A DNA stretch of 11,158 bases from JANOYY01 sp031418035. Lineage in GTDB: Bacteria > Actinomycetota > Acidimicrobiia > Acidimicrobiales > JANYDT01. The DNA lies in the NCBI GenBank assembly GCA_031418035.1, contig JANOWU010000078.1:1-11158 (forward strand). Direction: 5' to 3'. Made by a program: the position numbers and the translations under genes. The notes below the pieces were generated by a model. It saw only the letters and a list, made by a program, of their open reading frames with translations, did not search any database and was not told the DNA's origin. Below are positions 1 through 4,989 of the stretch, piece by piece (within the stretch, counting starts at the first letter, position 1; every line of letters begins with the position of its first letter).

Positions 1-404
1 GCCCGACGGAAATGCTTGAACGACAACGTCTCCGCGAACACCAACAACATCGCCGAATCGTGTTGGAGAAACGGGAGACGCGCTTTCGTGAGCACCCCCG
101 CAACAACACTCACATGTGACACGCCGATCGTGCCCGCATCAATCGCGTCGGACCACCCGGGAAGTTTCGCGCACACCTCAGCGTGCGCGACCCGATGTTC
201 ACCCTCCGTCGGGCGGGCGTGGGTGTTCGACGCGAGCCATTCCGAAATGTTGCGGTATCCGTCGTCACGAATCGCCGGCGACTCGGCAAGCGATGCGACA
301 ATACGTGTACATATCATTTCGACCCGGTCCACCAAGGCACGTGCGGCCACTGCGTTCGCCGCAGACTCGACAAGCGCAAGAGAGGGGTCCAGAGACGATT
401 CCAC
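1..404 (-). CDS. DUF222 / 13E12-repeat family protein, N-terminal part (cut by left edge)
   Basis: About 134 N-terminal residues are visible and the frame is still open at base 1. The reading contains the family's hallmark order: a helical N-terminus, then DGYRNISEWLA (the usual 'GYRSTADWLA' element), a variable helix, then LPGWSDAIDAGTIGVSHVSVV, matching the 'LP..A.AL..G.ls..hv..i' stretch of DUF222. Full-length members are often 400-500 residues and end in an HNH nuclease domain; that half would lie outside the window. Their function is not well known. I chose GTG 404 because a TACGAT -10 element ends six bases upstream, the layout of a leaderless actinobacterial transcript. GTG 410 and ATG 461 are in-frame alternatives, but ATG 461 would put the SOS box inside the gene. 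Family call fairly sure; start less so. Confidence 0.8.
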   Translation of the reverse strand, partial: MESSLDPSLALVESAANAVAARALVDRVEMICTRIVASLAESPAIRDDGYRNISEWLASNTHARPTEGEHRVAHAEVCAKLPGWSDAIDAGTIGVSHVSVVAGVLTKARLPFLQHDSAMLLVFAETLSFKHFRR

Positions 405-410
405 GTACAC

Positions 411-416
411 ATCGTA
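411..416 (-). promoter_or_regulatory. -10 element (TACGAT) of the DUF222 gene, leaderless layout
   Basis: Read on the minus strand the bases are TACGAT, fitting the actinobacterial TANNNT pattern. Six bases separate it from GTG 404, so transcription would begin at or next to the start codon. There is no purine-rich ribosome binding site before GTG 404 or GTG 410, which agrees with a leaderless mRNA. No convincing -35 hexamer is visible; the SOS box occupies that area. Confidence 0.5.
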
Positions 417-424
417 CCAAAAAC

Positions 425-442
425 CTCGAACATACGTTCGAG
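425..442 (-). promoter_or_regulatory. LexA-binding SOS box upstream of the DUF222 gene
   Basis: The 18-base inverted repeat CTCGAAC-ATAC-GTTCGAG is perfect in both arms. It contains an exact match to the mycobacterial SOS box TCGAAC-N4-GTTCGA. It lies 9 bases upstream of the TACGAT -10 element, covering the place where RNA polymerase would contact DNA, so bound LexA should block transcription. Several 13E12 family genes in Mycobacterium tuberculosis are known to be LexA-controlled, which makes the pairing of this site with this gene meaningful. No LexA gene is in the window. Confidence 0.85.
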
Positions 443-675
443 AAAACCAGCGAAACCCCATCTCACCCGTCGTTTTCCCCCCGTTGAACTGACAAAGCCG
501 ACTGCCAACGCCGCGCCGCCCGCGGTGACCCACCGCCAACGGTTTGCGCAACACCGATACGTGTGACGACGATCGATCAGTCAAGGCATACGGCGCCGGT
601 CGGACCAGCGCGACTCGGGTGCCAACCCGGCCAGTTCGAGAATCAAAGCGCCCGACGTGTACGGGCTCTCCACTA
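443..675. other. Gene-free spacer
   Basis: I find no coding region here that resembles a protein, no tRNA and no repeat. Open frames crossing it look like shadows of the neighbouring minus-strand genes or chance frames. The only structure is a weak hairpin at 616-629 (CGGGT-GCCA-ACCCG) without a T-run. Bases 464-480 include a C-rich and T-rich patch of unknown meaning. Confidence 0.5.
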
Positions 676-712
676 GCGAGATGAATTTCTCGCGTCGCCG
701 GCGCTCAGCCGG
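676..712 (-). terminator. Possible terminator, two adjacent hairpins after the PH-like gene
   Basis: Two perfect inverted repeats follow the stop codon at 725 of the minus-strand gene. One is CCGGC-GCTCA-GCCGG at 698-712, starting about 13 bases past the stop. The second is GCGAGA-TGAATT-TCTCGC at 676-693. Neither is followed by a run of T on the minus strand, so these are not classic intrinsic terminators. Short hairpins of this kind are common at GC-rich gene ends. Confidence 0.3.
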
Positions 713-724
713 GAGCCGAAATTG

Positions 725-1225
725 CTACGCGGCGGCGTCGACTGAAGCTCGAACAGCCCGACCGCGCAGATCTACGGTCGTCGCAGTTCCATGTCCGGGA
801 GTCGATTCGAGGAGGGCGGCGAGAGAACGGGAGAACTCGTCGTTGTCGTGCATCCTGGAAAGCGGCACGCTGATGGATTGGCCTTCCGCGTCGACCATGA
901 GCAGCTCTCGTGCGGAGCTTTCGACGTCGGGAAGTTCGATCGCCGAAAGGTTCTTGGCGTCGATCGTCACTGATCGCAACCAGGTGCGATGACGAATCTC
1001 GGTGCCGTGAACGGAGAAGGTCTCCTCAAGCCCGGCCAGCATGGCCACAGTCACCAAAACGCTGACGAGCGCGGCCACAAACGCAACCGTCGACGGGGCG
1101 CCGAGAGCCCACGCCAACGTCGCAACCACCAAAACGGCGCAGCACGCCACCCGCGTTCGGGGGTTTACGGAACGGCCGATACCTCGGCGCTCGTGGGGTT
1201 GCGTTGTCGGTGTCACAGCTCGCAT
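725..1225 (-). CDS. Two-helix membrane protein with PH-like C-terminal domain, unknown function
   Basis: This encodes 166 residues. A short, basic, cytoplasmic N-terminus (residues 1-24) is followed by two hydrophobic segments at about 25-43 and 45-66, joined by a tight GAPST turn. The tail, about 68-145, reads as strands and turns: FSVHGTEIRHRTWLRSVTI, then LSAIELPDVES, then a hydrophobic strand and ISVPLSRM. This is the arrangement of small actinobacterial proteins with a bacterial PH-like fold, where two helices hold a beta domain at the inner membrane face. I do not recognise a specific family or job. ATG 1225 has a GGGA about seven bases upstream; ATG 1237, in frame and four codons earlier, is equally possible. 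It is transcribed away from the methyltransferase operon, from the divergent spacer. Confidence 0.7.
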   Translation of the reverse strand: MRAVTPTTQPHERRGIGRSVNPRTRVACCAVLVVATLAWALGAPSTVAFVAALVSVLVTVAMLAGLEETFSVHGTEIRHRTWLRSVTIDAKNLSAIELPDVESSARELLMVDAEGQSISVPLSRMHDNDEFSRSLAALLESTPGHGTATTVDLRGRAVRASVDAAA

Positions 1226-1253
1226 TGGCGATCCCATCTCGAATACCCGACTA

Positions 1254-1283
1254 ATCCTATCGGATTTACCCGGAATTGCGCAA
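1254..1283 (-). promoter_or_regulatory. Candidate promoter of the PH-like membrane gene
   Basis: On the minus strand TTGCGC (1278-1283) is followed after 18 bases by TAGGAT (1254-1259), a reasonable sigma-70-type -35/-10 pair. Transcription would start near 1247, just ahead of ATG 1237 and ATG 1225. The -10 lies inside the perfect inverted repeat AATCC-TATC-GGATT (1253-1266), and the -35 lies in the palindrome TTGCGCAA (1276-1283). Either could be an operator. No equally good promoter for the plus-strand operon is visible in 1284-1393. Confidence 0.4.
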
Positions 1284-1393
1284 CCACTCGTTTTCGCCTT
1301 CGCGTCGACGGTCTTTCCGAGGCTGTGCGACGTTCCATCGAAGGCTGACTCAGGACGCTGCTGAGGTGGCCCAACGGTGACAAACTGGGGGCA

Positions 1394-1987
1394 ATGAAGG
1401 CATCCTGGGACCCGACGACCTACGACCGGGCATGGGAACGACTCTCCGCCGCGGGCAAGGACCCGCACGGCGAGGTGGCCTTTCTCGAACGCCTGGCCAC
1501 CCGCCATACCCGCGACCTGGGCCGGGTGCTCGACGCCGGTTGTGGAACCGGTCGAGTCGCAATCGAACTCGCCGCACGCGGGTATCGCGTCGAGGGGACC
1601 GATATCGACGCAGACATGCTCGGCCACGCGAAACACAAGGCCCCCCACGTGCAGTGGCATCAAGGGAACTTGGCGACGATCGATCTGGGTCCCGAGATGT
1701 TCGACACGGTCGTGGCCGCCGGCAACGTGATCCTCTTCGTCGACCCCGCCGAACGACGCGCTGCGGCAGCCGGCCTGGCCCGACACGTCGCCGGCCACGG
1801 CTACTTGGTCGCCGGCTTCCAACTGAACCGAGCCGATGGCCGCATGGTTGCGGTGGACGATTGGCTCGGATGGCTCGCTGATGCGGGCCTCCACGAGATC
1901 GAGCGCTTCTCCACATGGGACGACGACGAATTCGGAAGTTCATCGGACTACATCGTCACCGTCCATCGCCGACCCGACACCCGCTGA
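1394..1987 (+). CDS. Class I SAM-dependent methyltransferase
   Basis: A 197-residue protein with the Rossmann-type methyltransferase fold and no added domain. Motif I is VLDAGCGTGR at residues 45-54, the glycine-rich loop that holds S-adenosylmethionine. The acidic residue ending strand 2 is in EGTDID (D70), which should bind the ribose hydroxyls. GNLATIDLG (91-99) and FDTVVAAGNVILFV (103-116) are the post-I region and strand 4. The length is typical of stand-alone small-molecule methyltransferases of the Methyltransf_11/25 type. The methyl acceptor cannot be read from the sequence. It is the first gene of a three-gene operon, 31 bases before the SHMT-like gene. ATG 1394 is preceded by a GGGGG tract about two bases away, a close but purine-rich ribosome site. 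The fold is near certain. Confidence 0.9.
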   Translation: MKASWDPTTYDRAWERLSAAGKDPHGEVAFLERLATRHTRDLGRVLDAGCGTGRVAIELAARGYRVEGTDIDADMLGHAKHKAPHVQWHQGNLATIDLGPEMFDTVVAAGNVILFVDPAERRAAAAGLARHVAGHGYLVAGFQLNRADGRMVAVDDWLGWLADAGLHEIERFSTWDDDEFGSSSDYIVTVHRRPDTR

Positions 1988-2004
1988 CTCTTCGTCGTTC
2001 GAAC

Positions 2005-2010
2005 AGGAAA
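2005..2010 (+). promoter_or_regulatory. Ribosome binding site fixing the start of the SHMT-like gene
   Basis: AGGAAA sits eight bases before ATG 2019. The frame is open back to 1836 inside the methyltransferase gene, but this site and the family's usual N-terminal length point to ATG 2019. Confidence 0.55.
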
Positions 2011-2018
2011 TCACCGCC

Positions 2019-3329
2019 ATGCTCTCCCCCGCCGCACAAGCCTTTGCCACCACCCATACGAACGCATTCGCGGCGTGTTCACTCGACGAACTCGACGACG
2101 AACTCCACCGCCTCGTTCGAACGCACGAGCGCTCGATGGATACCGAGTCGATCGTGTTGTACGCGGGCACCAACATGATGAACCCGCGGGCCCGTCAGCT
2201 CCTGTCCAGTTCACTGGCCAGCCGCCCCAACCTGGGTCATCCTGGCGACACCTACAACCGGGGCATGGACAACGCGAGCGCCATCGATGTTCTGTGCACA
2301 GAGCTTCTCAAGAAGCTCTTCAACGCTACGCATGTCGAGCATCGGGTGCCGAGCGGATCGGTGGCAAACCTGTATGCGTTCATGGCCACCTGCAAGCCCG
2401 GCGATCAGATCATTGCGTTGTCCGACGCCGCAGCCGGGCACGTCACCCACCACGAAGCTGGCGCCGCAGGCCTCTACGGACTCATCACGCACAACGCGGC
2501 CTTCGATACCGACCGGATGGACGTTGATGTCGACGCGCTTCGCACGCAGGCCCACGAGATCGAGCCGAAGCTGATCATCGTCGCAGGATCGATGTGCCTC
2601 CACCCCTATTCGGTCCGGGAGGTGCGTGAAATCGCCGACGAGGTTGGCGCATACGTGCTCTACGACGCAGCGCACATGGGAGGCCTCATCGCGGGCGGGG
2701 CGTTTCAGCAACCGCTGGCCGAGGGCGCGCACCTCATGACGGGGTCGACCTACAAATCCTTTGGTGGACCGGCGAGTGGAATGGTGCTGACCAACGACGA
2801 CGAGCTCGCCGAACGCCTCGATGTGATTGCGTATCCGGGTCTGACGGCGAACTTCGATCTGGGTCGCACTGCGGCGATGTGCATGGCGACAATGGACCAG
2901 CTGGAGTTCGGTGTCGCCTATGCCGCAAAGTGCATCGAGAACGCGCAGGCACTTGCCCAAACCATGCACGAGCAGGGAATCGACGTGTTCCGAGCGCCGT
3001 CTCGGGGGTTTACCTCATCTCAGCACGTTGCTCTGCGCGCATACGACTATGGGGGCGGCAATACCGCCGCCAAGGCCCTCGAGCCGGCGAACATTCTGCT
3101 CTCCAGCATCGGGCTCCCGGGGCCGGAAATCCCCGGAGAGGCCAACGGGATTCGGATTGGCACGCAAGAGGTCACCCGGTGGGGAATGAACCCGACCGAC
3201 ATGCCCTGCGTCGCTGAACTCGCGGCGCGGATCTTGGTCAAGGGCGAATCGCCTGACACGGTTCGCCAAGATGTCATTGCATTCCGTTCGAACTTCCAGA
3301 ACCTTCACTTCGTTCGACACGAACACTGA
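2019..3329 (+). CDS. Serine hydroxymethyltransferase-like PLP enzyme (probably not a folate-dependent SHMT)
   Basis: A 436-residue fold-type I PLP enzyme close in length and order to SHMT. Matches include DTYNRGMDNASAID (77-90), VPSGSVANLYAFM (110-122), HVTHHEAGA (141-149, H144 stacking on PLP), YDAAHMGGLIAGGAF (215-229, with D216 and H219), the Schiff-base lysine K246 in TGSTYKSFGGP, and GIRIGTQEVTRWG (377-389), whose R379 matches the substrate-carboxylate arginine. By hand alignment with E. coli SHMT, the segment KYAEGYPG corresponds to RPNLGHPG here, so catalytic Glu57 becomes L72 and Tyr55 becomes P70; S35 of ASENY becomes G50. These residues act in the folate-dependent reaction. An aldolase, transaldolase, alpha-methylserine-type enzyme or lyase is therefore likelier than housekeeping GlyA. 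Second gene of the operon, 35 bases before the flavin monooxygenase. Confidence 0.85.
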   Translation: MLSPAAQAFATTHTNAFAACSLDELDDELHRLVRTHERSMDTESIVLYAGTNMMNPRARQLLSSSLASRPNLGHPGDTYNRGMDNASAIDVLCTELLKKLFNATHVEHRVPSGSVANLYAFMATCKPGDQIIALSDAAAGHVTHHEAGAAGLYGLITHNAAFDTDRMDVDVDALRTQAHEIEPKLIIVAGSMCLHPYSVREVREIADEVGAYVLYDAAHMGGLIAGGAFQQPLAEGAHLMTGSTYKSFGGPASGMVLTNDDELAERLDVIAYPGLTANFDLGRTAAMCMATMDQLEFGVAYAAKCIENAQALAQTMHEQGIDVFRAPSRGFTSSQHVALRAYDYGGGNTAAKALEPANILLSSIGLPGPEIPGEANGIRIGTQEVTRWGMNPTDMPCVAELAARILVKGESPDTVRQDVIAFRSNFQNLHFVRHEH

Positions 3330-3364
3330 ATCCTCGACGCCACAAACAAGTAGGTAGACATACA

Positions 3365-4597
3365 ATGAGAGTTGTCGTAATCGGAGCGGGCATCGCAGGA
3401 TGTGTGACTGCGATGGAACTTCACCAGCGTGGCCACGACGTGCAGGTGTACGAGTCGGTCCGGGAGATCGCGCCGCTCGGCGTCGGCATCAACATACTCC
3501 CCCACGCCATGGCCGTGCTCGACGGAATCGGCATCATGGAATCCCTGCTCCCACAGGGGTTGCCGACCGGCGAACTCGCCTTCTTCAACAAGTTCGGGCA
3601 GTTGATCTGGCGTGAACCGCGAGGGACGGCAGCGGGTTATCCCGTGCCCCAGCTGTCCATTCATCGAGGCGTTCTCCAGATGTTGTTGTTCGATGAGGCT
3701 CGGGGTCGCCTGGGCGTCGACGCAATGCGAACCGGCCACCAACTTGTTTCGTTCACGCCGGGCGACGCGTCGACGCGCCCGACCGTCACGTTGGAACATC
3801 GCGCCAGCGGCGAGCGCGTTGCGGATAGCGCGGATCTCGTCATCGGCGCCGACGGCATCCATTCGACGGTGCGAAAGACGTTCTACCCCAACGAGGGCCA
3901 ACCGAATTGGTCGGGCAACCTCCTGTGGCGCGCCACGACGGTCCGCACGCCGTTCCTCACCGGTCGATCGATGTTCATGGCGGGCCATCTCCCCCACAAG
4001 TTCGTCGGGTATCCCATCACCGAACCGGACACTGAGGGCAATCAGGTCATCAACTGGATCGCCGAGCTACGAGGCACCGAACCGCTGCGCGGCCGAGAAG
4101 ACTGGAACAAGAAGGTCGACAAGGCACTGTTCGCCGACCATTTCAGTGACTGGCGTTTCGATTGGCTCGACATCCCCGAACTCATTGCGGGCGGTAGCGA
4201 CGTGTACGAGTTTCCGATGGTCGATCGAGATCCCCTGCCGGCGTGGACGTTCGGACGCACGACGCTCCTCGGAGACGCGGCCCACCCGATGTATCCGATC
4301 GGTTCCAACGGCGCGTCGCAGGCCATGCTCGACGCTCACGCAATCGCCCAGGCCCTTGCCGAGCACTCCGACATCGACGATGCTCTGCGTACATACGAAG
4401 ATGCTCGACGCACCGCGACCGCAAAGATCGTGATGAGCAACCGTCAGCACGGCCCGGAACGTGTGCTCGACATGGCCCAGGAACGCGCTCCACAGGGTTT
4501 CGACCGAATCGAAGACGTGTTTGCTGCGGGTGAATTGGAGGAGATCAGCAACTCCTACAAACAGGTTGCGGGCTTCGCCCGGCCCTCACAGCACTAA
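3365..4597 (+). CDS. PhzS-like FAD-dependent monooxygenase
   Basis: A 410-residue group A flavoprotein hydroxylase. The dinucleotide-binding motif GAGIAG is at residues 7-12, E30 ends strand 2, the DG motif is in GADGIHSTVR (161-170) and the GD motif is in LLGDAAHPMYPIGSNGASQ (302-319). Characteristic PhzS-type stretches are PLGVGIN (37-43), WREPRG (82-87), LSIHRGVLQMLL (97-108) and PMVDRDPLPAW (284-294). PhzS converts 5-methylphenazine-1-carboxylate to pyocyanin using NADH and O2, but no phenazine genes are present, so the substrate here is unknown; a flat aromatic or heteroaromatic ring is the reasonable guess. An AGGT nine bases before ATG 3365 supports the start. It is the last gene of the operon and its stop overlaps the stop of the convergent VOC gene by four bases. 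Confidence 0.9.
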   Translation: MRVVVIGAGIAGCVTAMELHQRGHDVQVYESVREIAPLGVGINILPHAMAVLDGIGIMESLLPQGLPTGELAFFNKFGQLIWREPRGTAAGYPVPQLSIHRGVLQMLLFDEARGRLGVDAMRTGHQLVSFTPGDASTRPTVTLEHRASGERVADSADLVIGADGIHSTVRKTFYPNEGQPNWSGNLLWRATTVRTPFLTGRSMFMAGHLPHKFVGYPITEPDTEGNQVINWIAELRGTEPLRGREDWNKKVDKALFADHFSDWRFDWLDIPELIAGGSDVYEFPMVDRDPLPAWTFGRTTLLGDAAHPMYPIGSNGASQAMLDAHAIAQALAEHSDIDDALRTYEDARRTATAKIVMSNRQHGPERVLDMAQERAPQGFDRIEDVFAAGELEEISNSYKQVAGFARPSQH

Positions 4598-4989
4598 ACA
4601 CCTCCGTACGCGCACAGATCGAAGATGTTGCCTTCGGGGTCGGCCAGGGTCGCAATGGCACCGTAGGACTCGACCCGATCGTCGCGCAGTCGCACTGCCC
4701 CCAACCCGAGCAGCCGATCAACTTCATCATTGAACTCGTCGATCTCGCAGGAAAGGTCGAGGTGGACCCGAGCCTTGGTCGGCCCCGCCCACACCGCAGC
4801 GGGGCCCGACTCCGTCTCGTGGACGCGTTGGATGCCCAAGCGTCGTGAACTATCAGCGTCGCCGAGTACGGTCCAGCGCCCGTCATCTTCGGTTTCGGTC
4901 ACGACCAACTCCAGCGCTCGTGACCAGAACAGCACCAGAGCCTCAGCGTTGCGGGCATCGAGCGTCACGAGGTCGAAGCGCGCGCTCAT
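4594..4989 (-). CDS. VOC superfamily (glyoxalase-like) protein
   Basis: A 131-residue single-chain protein with two beta-alpha-beta-beta-beta modules. The first half begins FDLVTLDARNAEALVLFW (5-22), the usual 'D..d...la.FW' opening of the Glyoxalase_6-like group. The second has RVHLDLSC (74-81), a helix EIDEFNDEVDRLLGLGAV, and ends LADPEGNIFDLC (115-126). In many relatives a metal-binding Glu follows the final GN ('GNEF'); here it is Ile122, so a metal-dependent lyase or dioxygenase role is doubtful. Binding or modifying a small hydrophobic molecule is possible. Its ATG overlaps the TGA of the upstream membrane-protein gene as ATGA, and no ribosome site is near, so translation probably depends on re-initiation. 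Whether it serves that membrane protein or the convergent monooxygenase operon is unclear. Confidence 0.85.
   Translation of the reverse strand: MSARFDLVTLDARNAEALVLFWSRALELVVTETEDDGRWTVLGDADSSRRLGIQRVHETESGPAAVWAGPTKARVHLDLSCEIDEFNDEVDRLLGLGAVRLRDDRVESYGAIATLADPEGNIFDLCAYGGV

Noticed and set aside
16..492. Plus-strand frames over the left edge
   Set aside because: Their translations have no family likeness and are Thr/Ser/Arg-rich; the minus strand here encodes a clear DUF222 protein with promoter signals.
626..650. A tRNA-like T-arm (AGTTCGAGA)
   Set aside because: No matching acceptor, D-arm or anticodon stem can be folded around it on either strand.
1226..1894. Upstream extension of the PH-like membrane gene on the minus strand
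   Set aside because: The frame stays open because of high GC, but it runs antisense through the methyltransferase gene and crosses a good promoter; ATG 1225 or 1237 fits better.
1836..2018. N-terminal extension of the SHMT-like gene
   Set aside because: It overlaps the methyltransferase coding end, and AGGAAA eight bases before ATG 2019 gives a proper start.
3305..3997. Minus-strand frame of 230 codons opposite the monooxygenase gene
   Set aside because: It is antisense to a protein with all FAD motifs, and its own translation is Arg/His-rich without a recognisable domain.
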